Positions 19,678-30,494 of a DNA stretch of 64,000 nt are shown here, piece by piece. The translations under genes were made by a program, and so were the position numbers. Source of the DNA: Neisseriaceae bacterium. Its GTDB lineage: Bacteria > Pseudomonadota > Gammaproteobacteria > Burkholderiales > Chromobacteriaceae. Location: the NCBI GenBank assembly GCA_027489245.1, contig JAIYAC010000010.1:186001-250000 (forward strand), in the 5' to 3' direction. The notes under the pieces are model-generated. The model was not told the DNA's origin. It saw only the letters and a list, made by a program, of their open reading frames with translations, and did no database searches. Within the stretch, counting starts at the first letter, position 1, and each line of letters starts with the position of its first letter.

Positions 19678-19738
19678 GATCGTCTCCTGCTAGCCGGGCA
19701 TAGCGCCCACCTATTCATTGTTGCCCTGTTTGCCCGCC

Positions 19739-20647
19739 ATGTCTGCCTCTACTTTGTCTACCGCCCCCGTTTACCGTGGCCGTTTTGCCCCCAGCCCTAC
19801 CGGCCTGTTGCATGCCGGCTCGCTGACCACGGCAGTGGGCAGCTATCTGGAAGCCTATTGCCACGGCGGCCAGTGGTGGCTGCGGATGGAAGACCTGGAC
19901 CCGCCACGCGAAATGCCAGGCGCCGCCAGCGCCATCCTGCACACGCTGGAAGCCTTCGGCTTTGAATGGCAGGGCGAGCTGGCCTGGCAGCACGACCGTC
20001 ACGACTTATACCGTGCGGCACTGGATCAACTGATCAACGCAGGCTACGCCTACGGCTGCGCCTGTACGCGCAAGGAGATTACCGAGCAGGGCCAGCGCGG
20101 CGTGGATGGTACGGTCTACCCCGGTACCTGCCGTCAGGGCGTAGCCGCCGGGCGGCAGGCACGCGCCTGGCGCCTGCGCGTACCCGACGCCGAGCTGGCG
20201 TTTGCCGACCGCCTGCAGGGGCATTACGCCCAGCAGCTGCAGCGTGATATCGGCGATGTGGTGCTGCTGCGGGCTGACGGTTTCTGGGCCTACCAGCTGG
20301 CGGTGGTGGTGGATGACATCGCGCAGGGCATGACCGATATCGTGCGCGGCGCCGACCTGCTGGTGTCCACCCCGCGCCAGCTGTGGCTGCGCAAGTGTCT
20401 GGGCGGCCCGGTGGTAACGCATTGCCACCTGCCGGTGATGGTGAATGCCGCGGGCGAGAAGCTCTCCAAGCAGACGCTGGCCCCGGCGATAGATGCGGCC
20501 AACGTGGCGCAGCAGCTGCGCGACGCGCTGGGCCGGTTGGGCCACCCGGTGCCACCCAACGTACACACACGCGACGAGATATGGCAGTGGGCGCGACAAA
20601 ACTGGCAGCTGGCGCGCGTACCTGCCGGGCCTATCGTCCTGGCATAG
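19739..20647 (+). CDS. gluQ: Glutamyl-Q tRNA(Asp) synthetase
   Basis: A truncated GluRS paralogue (302 residues) that attaches glutamate to queuosine in the anticodon of tRNA(Asp). It has the N-terminal RGRFAPSPTGLLHAGS motif (HAGS in the HIGH position), the zinc ligands in YGCACTRKEI and YPGTCRQG, and EKLSKQ in the KMSKS position. There is no anticodon-binding domain, as expected. ATG 19739 is preferred to an upstream codon at 19718 because MSAST leads directly into the conserved N-terminus. Confidence 0.93.
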   Translation: MSASTLSTAPVYRGRFAPSPTGLLHAGSLTTAVGSYLEAYCHGGQWWLRMEDLDPPREMPGAASAILHTLEAFGFEWQGELAWQHDRHDLYRAALDQLINAGYAYGCACTRKEITEQGQRGVDGTVYPGTCRQGVAAGRQARAWRLRVPDAELAFADRLQGHYAQQLQRDIGDVVLLRADGFWAYQLAVVVDDIAQGMTDIVRGADLLVSTPRQLWLRKCLGGPVVTHCHLPVMVNAAGEKLSKQTLAPAIDAANVAQQLRDALGRLGHPVPPNVHTRDEIWQWARQNWQLARVPAGPIVLA

Positions 20648-20658
20648 CCAAAAAACGC

Positions 20659-20712
20659 TATAATTTTGTGCACAGCAGCAGGGCCTCCTCGTCGGGGCCC
20701 TGTTTGTTTTGT
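20659..20712 (+). terminator. TATAAT box and GC hairpin in the gluQ-transporter gap
   Basis: A TATAAT at 20659-20664 is followed about 15 bases later by a GC-rich hairpin (CAGGGCC.../...GGCCCTG, about 20679-20703) and a T-rich stretch. It can serve as the gluQ terminator, or, if the box is used, as a short leader with attenuation before the transporter gene at 20887. No good -35 element is seen. Confidence 0.45.
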
Positions 20713-20886
20713 GATGCCGTGCCGCCAGTCTGCATGGCATGGCCACGCCCCGAGACAGGGGCGGGCCTGTGGACACCAGCAAAACCCAAGAACAATCAGG
20801 ACTTTCCATGCAATACCTCATTCCCCGTGCGGCCTGGCCGCACGCAGCTGTTCCCCCCGTTTACCCCGTCTGTCAGGGGGGCCGTC

Positions 20887-22209
20887 ATGACTAAGGCCGC
20901 ACCGGGCAAACTCGGTTTCTGGATGTGTACCGCCCTGGTGGTGGGCAATATGATCGGCTCCGGCGTGTTTTTGCTGCCGGCCTCGCTGGCGCAGTACGGC
21001 GGCTCGTCGCTGATCGGCTGGACCATCACCTCGCTGGGTGCCATCTGCCTGGCATTGGTATTTGCCAAGCTGGCTACCCTGCTGCCCCACAAAGCCGGCG
21101 GCCCTTACGCTTATATTCACGAAGGCTTTGGCGACTTTGCCGGTTTCCTGATTGCCTGGGGCTACTGGATTGCGCTGTGGGCCGGTAATGCGGCGCTGAC
21201 CGTGGCGGGTGTCAGCTACCTGGGCGTGTTCTTTCCGGTACTGAACCAGAGCAACCTGGCCGCCGGGGCCACCGCCATCGGTCTGATCTGGCTGGTCACG
21301 TGGATCAACAGCCGCGGCCCGCAAAGCTCCGGCCGCGTTGCGATTGTCACCACGCTGATCAAGCTGCTGCCGCTGGGCGGCGTCACCATCGCCGGCCTGC
21401 TGTACCTGAACCCCGACTTTGTGCAGTTCAACCCGCAGCACAAGCCGCTGGGCGAGGCCATCCCCGCGACCATGGCGCTGACGCTGTGGGCGTTTCTGGG
21501 GCTGGAGTCGGCCTCGGTACCGGCCGGGGATGTGGACCAGCCGGAGCGCACCATCCCGCGTGCCACCGTGCTGGGCACGCTGATTGCCGCCGGCCTGTAC
21601 ATTCTGAGCACCATCGCGCTGCAGGGCCTGATGCCGGCCAGCCAGTTGGCCGCATCCAGCGCGCCGTTTGCCGACGCCGCCCGTCACCTGTGGGGTAGCT
21701 GGGCCTATTACGCGGTCGGTCTGGGCGCCGTGGTGTCGTGCTTTGGTGCGCTGAACGGCTGGTGCCTGATGCAGGGGCATATTCCGGCCGCCGCCGCGCG
21801 CGACCACTTGTTCCCGCGCTTTTTTGTGCGCGAAAACAAAGCCGGCGTGCCCATCGTCGGCCTGGTGCTGTCTACCATGCTGGTCACCATTTTGCTGGCC
21901 AGCAAGTACGCTGGTGGTGACAGCGGTGTGCAGATTTTCGAGTTTGTCATCCTGCTGGCTACCGCCACCACGCTGCTGCCGTATGCCTTCTGCGCCATGG
22001 CGCTGCTGGCGGTGATGCTGAAGCGCCACCAGCAGTTCAGCCGCCGCGACTGGTACGCGCCGCTGGCGTTTTCCTTTGGCGGCTTCATCTTTGCCATGTG
22101 GACCATCTACGGCTCCGGTGCCGAGGTGGTGATGTGGGGCATCCTGCTGCTGCTGGCTGGCCTGCCGGTATACCTGTGGCAGCTGCGCGAGCGCCTGGTG
22201 AAAGGTTGA
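20887..22209 (+). CDS. AdiC/PotE-type amino acid or polyamine transporter
   Basis: A 440-residue APC-superfamily carrier with about 12 membrane segments. The first carries VVGNMIGSGVFLLPASLA, matching the unwound substrate-binding helix of AdiC-type antiporters, and LWAFLGLESASVPAGDV corresponds to TM6 with the gating aromatic region. The overall layout most resembles arginine/agmatine antiporters, but the substrate cannot be assigned and no decarboxylase gene is adjacent. ATG 20887 is the first good start, following a G-rich leader. Confidence 0.82.
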   Translation: MTKAAPGKLGFWMCTALVVGNMIGSGVFLLPASLAQYGGSSLIGWTITSLGAICLALVFAKLATLLPHKAGGPYAYIHEGFGDFAGFLIAWGYWIALWAGNAALTVAGVSYLGVFFPVLNQSNLAAGATAIGLIWLVTWINSRGPQSSGRVAIVTTLIKLLPLGGVTIAGLLYLNPDFVQFNPQHKPLGEAIPATMALTLWAFLGLESASVPAGDVDQPERTIPRATVLGTLIAAGLYILSTIALQGLMPASQLAASSAPFADAARHLWGSWAYYAVGLGAVVSCFGALNGWCLMQGHIPAAAARDHLFPRFFVRENKAGVPIVGLVLSTMLVTILLASKYAGGDSGVQIFEFVILLATATTLLPYAFCAMALLAVMLKRHQQFSRRDWYAPLAFSFGGFIFAMWTIYGSGAEVVMWGILLLLAGLPVYLWQLRERLVKG

Positions 22210-22379
22210 TCGCAGCAGGCCTGCGGCCAACTTGTCATGCTATCCAGCCATGGCCCAGCGTACCTGTTACGCTGGGCCATGGCATGTGTGGCCAGGTCTG
22301 GCTGCCTGGGCGTAGCAGGCCACACCTGCGCCAAATCCAGCTTGCCAAGCCAGGCTGTGGCAACGATAATGCGCGCATT

Positions 22380-22575
22380 CCGCAGGAGAGAGCGGTTTGC
22401 CCACTGGGCAGAACCGCCGCCGAAGGCGCAAGTGCACCCGCAATCGCTCAGGCAAAAGGACTGCAAGAATCGGGGTTTTCCCCGCAGAATCTGGAGAGCG
22501 GCGCACAGGATGCGTCCACCGAAGGGGCTAACGGCGCAATGCCGGAAAATCTCAGGTGCAGGGACAGAGGGGTGT
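22380..22575 (+). promoter_or_regulatory. Tandem glycine riboswitch
   Basis: Two consecutive glycine aptamers precede gcvT. The first runs from GCAGGAGAGAGCGG (22382) through CCGCCGAAGGCGCAA to CGCTCAGGCAAAAGGACTGC (22464). The second runs from TCTGGAGAGCGGCG (about 22489) through CCACCGAAGGGG and GGCGCAATGCC to TCAGGTGCAGGGACAGAGGGG (about 22572). The conserved GGAGAG, CCGAAGG and AGG..AAAGGAC elements are visible in both. The linker holds an extra CGGGG/CCCCG hairpin (about 22472-22485). By family knowledge it activates the glycine cleavage genes when glycine is high. Confidence 0.93.
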
Positions 22576-22609
22576 GAGGCAGGGATAATCTCACTCCTAA
22601 GGACTTGCA

Positions 22610-23695
22610 ATGACGGCCCCGAAACGTACCCCCCTATTTGATGCCCACGTGGCTTCCGGCGCGAAAATGGTTGATTTCGCTGGCTGGGAAATGCCCATTC
22701 ATTATGGCTCCCAGCTGAAAGAGCACGAGATCGTGCGCAGCGACGCCGGCATGTTCGACGTGTCCCACATGACCGTGGTGGACATCACCGGTAGCGACGC
22801 CAAGGCCTGGCTGCAAAAGCTGATTGCCAACGACGTGGCCAAGCTGGGTTTCGAGGGCAAGGCACTGTACTCCGGCATGCTGAACGAACAAGGCGGTGTG
22901 GTAGACGATCTGATCGTATACCTCACCGCTTTTGGTTATCGCATGGTCGTGAACGCCGGCACCACCGACAAAGACCTGGCCTGGATGGAAAAACAATCCG
23001 CCGGTTTCGACGTGAAGCTGCAAGTACGCCGCGACCTGGCCATGCTGGCCGTGCAAGGCCCTACCGCCATCGATAAAGTCTGCAGCGTGAAGCCAGCGCT
23101 GGCCGACGCGATCCGCGCGCTGAAAGTCTTCCAGGGCCTGCCGTCCGGCGAATGGTTCTTTGCCCGCACCGGCTACACCGGTGAAGACGGCCTGGAAATC
23201 ATGATCCCCGCTACCGAAGCCATCACCTTCTTTAATGAGCTGAAAGACGCCGGCGTGGCCCCGATCGGCCTGGGTGCGCGCGACACGCTGCGTCTGGAAG
23301 CCGGCATGAACCTGTACGGCCACGATATGGACGACGGCGTGTCCCCGCTGGAAGCCGGCATGGGCTGGACTATCGCCATGACCGAAGGCCGCGACTTTAT
23401 CGGCCGCAGCGCACTGGAGGCCCAGAAAGCCGCTGGCGTGGCCATGAAGCAGGTTGGCCTGGTGCTGGAAGGCCGCGGCGTGCTGCGCGAAGGCCAGAAA
23501 GTGGTCGTAGAAGGCATCGGCGAAGGCATCATCACCAGCGGTACCTTCTCGCCCACCCTCAAGCATTCCATCGCCATCGCACGCGTACCGGCTGCCACCG
23601 CGGCTACCGCCCAGGTAGACCTGCGCGGCACGCTGACCGACGTGCGTGTGGTGAAAATGCCGTTCGTACGTAACGGCAAGAAAGTTTTTGAATAA
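22610..23695 (+). CDS. gcvT: Glycine cleavage system T protein (aminomethyltransferase)
   Basis: Transfers the methylene group from aminomethyl-lipoyl-GcvH to tetrahydrofolate and releases ammonia. The 361-residue protein has the family N-terminus with [15 protein letters not shown] and the folate-site region [15 protein letters not shown] (here [10 protein letters not shown]), plus [25 protein letters not shown] lies six bases before the ATG. It is the first gene after the glycine riboswitch, with gcvH and gcvP following. Confidence 0.96.
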   Translation: MTAPKRTPLFDAHVASGAKMVDFAGWEMPIHYGSQLKEHEIVRSDAGMFDVSHMTVVDITGSDAKAWLQKLIANDVAKLGFEGKALYSGMLNEQGGVVDDLIVYLTAFGYRMVVNAGTTDKDLAWMEKQSAGFDVKLQVRRDLAMLAVQGPTAIDKVCSVKPALADAIRALKVFQGLPSGEWFFARTGYTGEDGLEIMIPATEAITFFNELKDAGVAPIGLGARDTLRLEAGMNLYGHDMDDGVSPLEAGMGWTIAMTEGRDFIGRSALEAQKAAGVAMKQVGLVLEGRGVLREGQKVVVEGIGEGIITSGTFSPTLKHSIAIARVPAATAATAQVDLRGTLTDVRVVKMPFVRNGKKVFE

Positions 23696-23770
23696 GCTGG
23701 TGTATAACGACGGGGCGAGCGAGCGCCTGTCCTGTTACACCATCACGACACATTTTTCTGGAGAGAAACG

Positions 23771-24157
23771 ATGAGCAACATTCCTGCCGAACTGAAATAC
23801 GTATCCAGCCACGAATGGCTGCGCCTGGAAGCCGACGGCTCCGTGACCGTGGGTATTACCGAGCACGCGCAAGAGCTGCTGGGTGACATCGTATTTGTCG
23901 AGCTGCCTGCTGTAGGCGCCAACCTGGCTGCCGAAGAGCAAGCTGGCGTGGTGGAATCGGTGAAAGCCGCTTCCGACGTATACGCCCCGATCGCAGGCGA
24001 AATCCTGGAAGTGAACGCCGAACTGGAAGCCAACCCTGAGCTGGCCAACAGCGAGCCGTACGCCGCAGGCTGGTTCTTCAAGATCAAGCCGGCCAACGCC
24101 GCTGATCTGGATGGCCTGCTGGACGCCGCTGCCTACGCAGCCGAAATCGGCGCCTGA
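23771..24157 (+). CDS. gcvH: Glycine cleavage system H protein
   Basis: Lipoyl carrier of the glycine cleavage complex, 128 residues. The lipoylated lysine is K65 in [14 protein letters not shown]. The start is preceded by a strong GGAGAGAAACG site. It is 75 bases after gcvT and is followed by a clear terminator, so gcvP may partly depend on another promoter or on readthrough. Confidence 0.96.
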   Translation: MSNIPAELKYVSSHEWLRLEADGSVTVGITEHAQELLGDIVFVELPAVGANLAAEEQAGVVESVKAASDVYAPIAGEILEVNAELEANPELANSEPYAAGWFFKIKPANAADLDGLLDAAAYAAEIGA

Positions 24158-24164
24158 TAAAACG

Positions 24165-24199
24165 GCCCTGCCATCGCGAGATGGCGGGGCATTTTTTTT
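24165..24199 (+). terminator. Rho-independent terminator after gcvH
   Basis: An 11-base stem (GCCCTGCCATC / GATGGCGGGGC, one mismatch) with a GCGA loop is followed by eight or more T residues. Confidence 0.85.
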
Positions 24200-24342
24200 G
24201 CCACGAATTTTTGCCACGAAACCCACGAAACAACACGAACACTTCCATTGCTGACGTGTACCAAGCAAGCCATGACTTTGCCTGGATCATTTTTGTGTCT
24301 TTTGTGGTTTTCGTGGCCAAGCAGTAAGCCATTCGTGGCCGA
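24200..24342. repeat. Imperfect inverted-repeat element between gcvH and gcvP
   Basis: The arms are rich in CCACGAA / TTCGTGG: TTGCCACGAA and CCCACGAAACAACACGAAC on the left (24200-24240), and TTTTGTGTCTTTTGTGGTTT, TCGTGGCC and ATTCGTGGCC on the right (about 24290-24340). The left arm is an imperfect reverse complement of the right one across about 50 bases. It has the look of a small MITE- or REP-like palindromic element rather than a gene, inserted between the gcvH terminator and gcvP. Confidence 0.6.
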
Positions 24343-24363
24343 TATACAGACGGAATCGCAGAC

Positions 24364-27219
24364 ATGTCTCTCTCGCAACTCTTCAATCATCAAGAATTCA
24401 TCGCCCGCCACATCGGCCCGTGCGAAGCAGAACAGCAGCAGATGCTGGCCGAAATCGGCGCCAGCTCGCTGGAAGACCTGGTGGCGCAAACCGTGCCGGC
24501 CGGTATCCGCTTCAACCGTGCGCTGGACCTGCCCGCCGCACAGCGCGAAGTCGACGCCCTGGCCGACCTGAAAGCCGTAGCCAGCAAGAACGTGATCAAC
24601 AAATCGTTTATCGGTATGGGTTACTACCCGGTGATTACCCCCGGCGTGATCCTGCGTAACGTGCTGGAAAACCCGGGCTGGTACACCGCCTACACCCCGT
24701 ACCAGGCCGAAATCGCCCAGGGCCGCCTGGAAGCGCTGCTGAACTTCCAGCAAATGGTGATCGACCTCACCGGCCTGGACATCGCCAACGCCTCGCTGCT
24801 GGACGAAGCCACCGCTGCCGCCGAAGGCATGGCGCTGGCACGCCGTGCTTCCAAGGTAAAAGGCGACCGTTTCTTTGTGGATAGCCGCGTGCTGCCGCAA
24901 ACGCTGGACGTGCTGAAAACCCGCGCCGAATACTTCGGTTTCGAGCTGGTACTGGGCCACCCGGAAGAAGCCGGTAATGGCGACTACTTTGGCGCGCTGT
25001 TCCAGTACCCTGGCGAAGCCGGCGACGTGCTGGACCTGACCCCGTACATTGCAGCAGTCAAAGCCAAAGGTGGCGTGGCCATCGTGGCCGCCGACGTGAT
25101 GGCGCTGGTAGCACTGAAATCGCCAGCCGACATGGGCGCCGACGTGGCACTGGGCAACACCCAGCGCTTTGGCGTACCGATGGGCTTTGGCGGCCCGCAC
25201 GCTGCCTACTTTGCCTTCCGCGACGACATGAAGCGCTCGGCGCCTGGCCGCATCATTGGCGTGTCCATCGATGCCAAAGGCAAGACCGCGCTGCGCATGG
25301 CGCTGCAAACCCGCGAGCAGCACATCCGCCGCGAAAAAGCCAACTCCAACATCTGCACCAGCCAGGTGCTGCTGGCCAATATGGCCGGTATGTACGCCGT
25401 GTACCACGGCCCGGCCGGCGTGAAGCGCATTGCACAGCGCATCCACCGCCTGGCGGCCATTTTCGCCCACGCGGTGAAAGCGGCGGGCGGCAAACTGAAA
25501 TTCGAACAGTTCTACGACACCGTACAGGTAGAGCTGGGCGCCCATGCGGCCAACGTTTACGCTGCTGCGCTGGCAGCCGGCATCAACGTGCGTGACGCTG
25601 GCAACGGCGTACTGGGTGTGGCCTTCCACGAAGCCGCTACCGAAGCCGACCTGGCCCAGCTGATTGAAATCTTTACCGGCAAAGCTGCCGATATCGCCGC
25701 GCTGGATGCCGCCGCTGCCGATGCGATCCCGGCCAGCCTGAAACGCGAATCCGCTATCCTCAGCCACCCGGTGTTCAACGAACACCATAGCGAGCACGAA
25801 ATGCTGCGCTACCTGAAGAAGCTGGAAAACCGCGATCTGGCCATGAACCACAGCATGATCAGCCTGGGCAGCTGCACCATGAAGCTGAACGCCACCAGCG
25901 AGATGATTCCGGTGACCTGGCCAGAGTTTGCCAATATGCACCCGTTCGCCCCGCGCGAGCAGGCCGCTGGCTACCTGGAAATGATAGCCGGCCTGCAACA
26001 GCAGCTGCTGGCCATCACTGGTTTTGACGCGATTTCCATGCAGCCGAACTCCGGCGCGCAGGGCGAATACGCCGGTCTGCTGGCTATCCGCCGCTACCAC
26101 GCCAGCCGTGGCGACGCGCACCGTACCATCTGCCTGATTCCGCAATCGGCACACGGTACCAACCCGGCTACCGCGCAGATGCTGGGCATGCAGGTGGTGG
26201 TGGTGAAAACCGACGACAACGGCAACGTGGACATGGCCGACATGCAGGCCAAGGCCGAGCAGCATGCGGCCAACCTGGGCGCGCTGATGATTACCTACCC
26301 GTCCACCCACGGCGTGTTCGAAGAATCCATCAAGGAAATCTGCGAGCTGGTGCATGCCAATGGCGGCCAGGTGTACATGGATGGTGCCAACATGAACGCG
26401 CAGGTGGGCCTGACCCGTCCGGCCGATATCGGCGCTGACGTGCTGCACATGAACCTGCACAAAACCTTCTGCATCCCGCACGGTGGTGGCGGCCCGGGCA
26501 TGGGCCCGATCGGCATGAAAGCGCACCTGGCGCCGTTCATGGCCAACCACGTGGTAGCAGAAGTACCGGGTGCGGTAGCCGGACAGAGCGCGGTATCCGC
26601 TGCGCCGTTCGGTTCGGCATCCATCCTGCCGATCTCCTACATGTATATCCGCATGATGGGTGCAGAGGGTGCCAAGCGCTCTACCGAGATCGCGCTGCTG
26701 AACGCCAACTACCTGAAAGACAAGCTGGCAGGCCACTTCCCGGTGCTGTACACCGGCAAGAACGGCCGTGTGGCGCACGAGTGCATCATCGACCTGCGCC
26801 CGCTGAAAGCCGCCTCCGGCGTGACCGAGGTAGACGTAGCCAAGCGCCTGATGGACTACGGCTTCCACGCCCCGACTATGAGCTTCCCGGTAGCGGGCAC
26901 GCTGATGATCGAGCCGACCGAGTCCGAGTCCAAGGCCGAGCTGGACCGTTTCATTGCCGCCATGGTGTCTATCCGCCAGGAAATCGACGCGGTACAGAAC
27001 GGTGTATGGCCAAAGGACAACAACCCGCTGTGCAACGCACCGCACAGCAAGGCCGACATCGCCGGCGAATGGACCCGCCCGTACAGCCGCGAGCAGGCGT
27101 TCTTCCCGCTGCCGTACGTGCTGGAAAACAAGTTCTGGCCTAGCGTAAACCGTATCGACGACGTATACGGCGACCGCAACCTGGTGTGCAGCTGCCCGTC
27201 TATCGACAACTACGAGTAA
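24364..27219 (+). CDS. gcvP: Glycine dehydrogenase (decarboxylating), P protein
   Basis: PLP-dependent subunit that decarboxylates glycine and loads the aminomethyl group on GcvH. The 951 residues are the length of the long, single-chain homodimeric form, in which N- and C-terminal halves are homologous. The PLP lysine is K700 in [15 protein letters not shown], and the N-terminal [15 protein letters not shown] region is present. It follows gcvT-gcvH in the same direction after a 206-base gap holding a terminator and a palindromic repeat. Confidence 0.97.
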   Translation: MSLSQLFNHQEFIARHIGPCEAEQQQMLAEIGASSLEDLVAQTVPAGIRFNRALDLPAAQREVDALADLKAVASKNVINKSFIGMGYYPVITPGVILRNVLENPGWYTAYTPYQAEIAQGRLEALLNFQQMVIDLTGLDIANASLLDEATAAAEGMALARRASKVKGDRFFVDSRVLPQTLDVLKTRAEYFGFELVLGHPEEAGNGDYFGALFQYPGEAGDVLDLTPYIAAVKAKGGVAIVAADVMALVALKSPADMGADVALGNTQRFGVPMGFGGPHAAYFAFRDDMKRSAPGRIIGVSIDAKGKTALRMALQTREQHIRREKANSNICTSQVLLANMAGMYAVYHGPAGVKRIAQRIHRLAAIFAHAVKAAGGKLKFEQFYDTVQVELGAHAANVYAAALAAGINVRDAGNGVLGVAFHEAATEADLAQLIEIFTGKAADIAALDAAAADAIPASLKRESAILSHPVFNEHHSEHEMLRYLKKLENRDLAMNHSMISLGSCTMKLNATSEMIPVTWPEFANMHPFAPREQAAGYLEMIAGLQQQLLAITGFDAISMQPNSGAQGEYAGLLAIRRYHASRGDAHRTICLIPQSAHGTNPATAQMLGMQVVVVKTDDNGNVDMADMQAKAEQHAANLGALMITYPSTHGVFEESIKEICELVHANGGQVYMDGANMNAQVGLTRPADIGADVLHMNLHKTFCIPHGGGGPGMGPIGMKAHLAPFMANHVVAEVPGAVAGQSAVSAAPFGSASILPISYMYIRMMGAEGAKRSTEIALLNANYLKDKLAGHFPVLYTGKNGRVAHECIIDLRPLKAASGVTEVDVAKRLMDYGFHAPTMSFPVAGTLMIEPTESESKAELDRFIAAMVSIRQEIDAVQNGVWPKDNNPLCNAPHSKADIAGEWTRPYSREQAFFPLPYVLENKFWPSVNRIDDVYGDRNLVCSCPSIDNYE

Positions 27220-27228
27220 GCGCCACCG

Positions 27229-27297
27229 TGCGGCCAACCTGCCAGGTTGGCCGCAGGCAAAGCAAAACCCCGCCAGCGCAAGCCGGCGGGGTTTTTA
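27229..27297 (+). terminator. Double terminator after gcvP
   Basis: The first hairpin is TGCGGCCAACCT / AGGTTGGCCGCA with a three-base loop (27229-27255). The second has CCCCGCC.../...GGCGGGG arms flanked by AAAA and TTTTT (27264-27296). The first is made of two inverted copies of the abundant GCGGCCAAC word. Confidence 0.85.
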
Positions 27298-27334
27298 TGT
27301 GTGTCTTGGTGTATGCCCGGCAGGGCAGCGCTGC

Positions 27335-28960
27335 TTAGCCGCTAAAGCTGGCCAGCGTTTTATTCAGGCTTTGCGCCAGCTGCAGCAGGCGGCGGGTTTC
27401 TGTTTCGACTTCCAGCGCGCTACCCAGTGTGCGCTTGGCCATCTCGGAAACCTGGTCGGCGTTACCGGCAATATCCTGGCTGGCGCTGGCTTGTTCTTGC
27501 AGTTCCTGATGGATTTGCCCCATGGTGCTGACGCTCTCGCGGGTGCGGTCTTCGATCAGCTCGATGGCGTTACCGGCTTTTTGCGCGTCTTCCGAGCTTT
27601 GCGCCACCTGGCGTATGCCGTCTTCCATGGCGTGGACCGCTTGCTGTGCCGAGGTCTGGATGCCGGACACCATGGTCTGGATTTCTTTGGTGGCGGTGCT
27701 GGTGCGCTCTGCCAGGTTGCGTACTTCGTCGGCCACTACGGCAAAGCCACGGCCACTTTCGCCGGCACGCGCGGCCTCGATGGCCGCATTCAGCGCCAGC
27801 AGATTGGTTTGCTCGGCAATGCCACTGATCGCTTCCACCACCTTGCCAATCTGCATGGCACTGCTTTCCAGCGAGTGGATGACGTTGGACACATGCTGTA
27901 CCGACTCTGTTGCGGCCAGGATGGCGTTGGCGGACTGCGTAACCGTCTGGCTACTATTGCGTGCCTGCTCGCCCGCTGCCTGGCTGCACTCCAGCGCACT
28001 GCGTGTGCTCTGGCTGACGTTGGCCACGCTATGGCTCATCTGGCTGATGGCGCTGCTGATATGTTCGGCCGAGCTACTCTGTGTTTCCGCGTCGCTGCGT
28101 ACCCGGGCAGTCAGCTCGCCGATGCTGCCGCTGGTGCTTTCCAGCGAGCCGGCCACGTCTTGCAGCTGCGCCACCAGCTTTTGCTGTGATTGCAGCATGC
28201 GGTTGAAGGCTTGTATCGATACTGCCAGCTCCAAGCCCGCATTGTCGTCAACACGCAGGCTCAGGTTGCCGGTTTTGATGACCTGGTTAGCGGTATGGGT
28301 CAGTGCTTTGAGTGGCCGCAGCAGCAGCTTGCTCAGTACGGCTGCGTAGGCTGCCAGCACGGCGGCCGCCACCAGTGCCAGTGTGCCACTGACGATGGAC
28401 TGCTTGCTGATGCCGACATCTACCGTGTGTTGTGCGCTATCGGAAGACTGCTCGATGGCATCGGTCACTTTTTCCATGCCGCCTTCCAGGGCGTCAAAGT
28501 CCTGTTCGAAAGCGGGCAGGGTCGCCAGCGCCTTGTCCGGCTGGCTTTCCAAGCTGCTGATAATGACGTTGGCTGACTCCAGGTAGCGTTCTACCTGCGG
28601 CACCACTTCACCATACAGCGTGGTCAGTTGCGGGTTGCCGCTGGCGCGCTGGGTATTGTCTGCCATCAGTTCGCGAAAATGTTTGGCGTGGTCGGCCAGG
28701 TCTGCCGCGATACCCTTGAGCTTGTCTTTTTCGCCTAGCTTGTCGCGGTACAGCGCCGACAGCACGTCCGAGCGCACGGCGTCGTGCATCATGTCGGCCT
28801 CGGTTTGCTGGCGGATCATTTTCTGGGTATTCAGCAAGTCGTTTACTTCGCTGGCGATACTGCGGGAACCTAGCAGGCCGCTCGTACCCAGTGCCACACA
28901 AAAAAGAATGGCGATGCTCACCATCAGGATGAGGTGGGTACGTAACGATATATGCTTCAT
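27335..28960 (-). CDS. Methyl-accepting chemotaxis protein
   Basis: A 541-residue chemoreceptor with TM1 (about 10-30), a periplasmic four-helix-bundle-type domain (about 35-185), TM2 (about 195-215), HAMP, and a cytoplasmic signalling hairpin with [20 protein letters not shown]. It lacks a C-terminal CheR-tethering pentapeptide and ends [13 protein letters not shown] 28960 (MKHISLRTH) is chosen over an upstream in-frame codon because AAGGA lies seven bases before it. It is a stand-alone gene, converging on gcvP, and presumably feeds the che cluster. Confidence 0.92.
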   Translation of the reverse strand: MKHISLRTHLILMVSIAILFCVALGTSGLLGSRSIASEVNDLLNTQKMIRQQTEADMMHDAVRSDVLSALYRDKLGEKDKLKGIAADLADHAKHFRELMADNTQRASGNPQLTTLYGEVVPQVERYLESANVIISSLESQPDKALATLPAFEQDFDALEGGMEKVTDAIEQSSDSAQHTVDVGISKQSIVSGTLALVAAAVLAAYAAVLSKLLLRPLKALTHTANQVIKTGNLSLRVDDNAGLELAVSIQAFNRMLQSQQKLVAQLQDVAGSLESTSGSIGELTARVRSDAETQSSSAEHISSAISQMSHSVANVSQSTRSALECSQAAGEQARNSSQTVTQSANAILAATESVQHVSNVIHSLESSAMQIGKVVEAISGIAEQTNLLALNAAIEAARAGESGRGFAVVADEVRNLAERTSTATKEIQTMVSGIQTSAQQAVHAMEDGIRQVAQSSEDAQKAGNAIELIEDRTRESVSTMGQIHQELQEQASASQDIAGNADQVSEMAKRTLGSALEVETETRRLLQLAQSLNKTLASFSG

Positions 28961-29143
28961 GGTGTTTCCTTCAAAATGATGCGGCATTCACCAGCGTTTT
29001 TTATTTATAGTGCTTGAAACTTGGCTTGCCAATGATTCCAGTATCACTTTTATGGCATACAGGTGTCGGGGGCGGGGAGTGGCGAAAAAACTGACAGCAT
29101 GTAGAATGGTGACGTCTTCTTTATATGGTGTTCACCCTGTCCA

Positions 29144-30445
29144 ATGGACGTGCTTATATTAGTTGTACTTTTTCTCCTTAATGGCATCTTTGCCATGACC
29201 GAAATCGCTATCGTCTCCTCGCGCAAGGTTCGCTTGCAGCAGTGGGCAGACGAAGGCAACCGCGGCGCCATCGCCGCGCTCAAGCTGGCAGAAGAACCGA
29301 CCCGCTTCCTGTCCACCATCCAGATCGGCATTACCCTGATCGGCATTTTGTCCGGTGCCTTTGGTGAAGCTGCCATTGCCGACCGGCTGCAAGCGTATCT
29401 GCAAACCTACCCGCTACTGGCCGAGTTTGCCCGCCCCATTGCCCTGACCGTCACGGTGGTGCTGATTACCTATTTCTCGCTGATCATCGGCGAGCTGGTA
29501 CCCAAGCGTGTGGGTATGCAAAACCCCGAAGTGCTAGCGTCCGTGCTGGCGCGCCCCATGCTGCTGCTGGCGCGTGTGACCTCGCCGGTGGTGCGCTTGC
29601 TCAGCCTGTCTACCGAGGCGGTGCTGCGCGTGCTGGGGGTAAAAAAGAACAAAGACCCGTCCATTACCGAAGAAGAAATCAAGGTACTGATGGAGCAGGG
29701 CGCTGATGAAGGCATCTTCGACCGCGCCGAACAGGAGCTGGTGGAAAACATCTTCAGCCTGGACGAAAAAAAGGTGGTGTCCATCATGACGCCACGCAAG
29801 GACATCATTGCGCTGGACGTGGAAGACCCGCTGGATGACAACCTCAAGATCATTCGCGGCAGCGTGTTTACCCGCTACCCGGTGGTAAAAGGCGGCTTCG
29901 AGAACGTACTGGGCATGGTGCAGGCCAAAGACCTGCTGCACCGCCTGCTGGACGATAAATCGGTGAAACTGGCCGAGTCGGTGCGCCCGCCGCTGTACGT
30001 GCCGGAAGCCATCAGCCCGATGCAGCTGCTGGAGCAGTTCAAGCGTACGCGCAACCATACCGCGCTGGTGGTGGACGAATACGGCGAGATCGAAGGCCTG
30101 GTCACCATCAACGACGTGATGGAAGCCATTGTGGGCGACCTGCCGACCGAAGCGGGCGACGGTGATGACGAAATCGTGCAGCGCGAAGACGGCAGCTGGC
30201 TGGTGGACGGCATGATGTCGCTGGAAGACTTCAAAGAGCACTTCGAGCTGGACAGCATCGAAGGCGAAGAGTCGGGCAACTTCCAGACCCTGGGTGGCTT
30301 TGTCATGTTCATGCTGGGCCGCGTACCCAGCGCCGCCGATAAGGTGGTGTGGAATGGCTTTAGCTTTGAGGTCATGGACATGGACCGCACCCGGGTAGAC
30401 AAGGTGCTGGTCATTGCCCCGCCGCCGGCACCCGCCGCGGACTAG
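29144..30445 (+). CDS. CNNM/CorC-HlyC family membrane protein with CBS domains
   Basis: A 433-residue protein of the DUF21-CBS-CBS-CorC_HlyC layout. The membrane part with about four segments spans residues 1-180 (MTEIAIVSSRKVRLQQWADE, ISL-type GELVPKRVGMQNPE). Paired CBS domains (about 210-330, MTPRKDIIALDVEDPLDDN, NHTALVVDEYGEIEGLVT) and a C-terminal transporter-associated domain follow. Members are annotated as hemolysins, but are better linked to magnesium/cobalt or divalent cation efflux. It is a single gene with its own terminator. Confidence 0.88.
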   Translation: MDVLILVVLFLLNGIFAMTEIAIVSSRKVRLQQWADEGNRGAIAALKLAEEPTRFLSTIQIGITLIGILSGAFGEAAIADRLQAYLQTYPLLAEFARPIALTVTVVLITYFSLIIGELVPKRVGMQNPEVLASVLARPMLLLARVTSPVVRLLSLSTEAVLRVLGVKKNKDPSITEEEIKVLMEQGADEGIFDRAEQELVENIFSLDEKKVVSIMTPRKDIIALDVEDPLDDNLKIIRGSVFTRYPVVKGGFENVLGMVQAKDLLHRLLDDKSVKLAESVRPPLYVPEAISPMQLLEQFKRTRNHTALVVDEYGEIEGLVTINDVMEAIVGDLPTEAGDGDDEIVQREDGSWLVDGMMSLEDFKEHFELDSIEGEESGNFQTLGGFVMFMLGRVPSAADKVVWNGFSFEVMDMDRTRVDKVLVIAPPPAPAAD

Positions 30446-30494
30446 CATCTGCCACAACGCGGGCGCCGACCGGTGCCCGTGCTGCCAGATCGAC

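Noticed and set aside
20714..20890. Small plus-strand frame ending at the start of the AdiC-like gene with ATGA overlap
   Set aside because: The translation is Arg/Pro/Cys-rich and contains hairpin sequence; no ribosome binding site. More likely an untranslated leader.
24133..27237. Minus-strand open frame of 1034 codons opposite gcvP
   Set aside because: A shadow of the high-GC gcvP gene; the translation is His/Val/Gly-rich without domains, and gcvP itself is certain.
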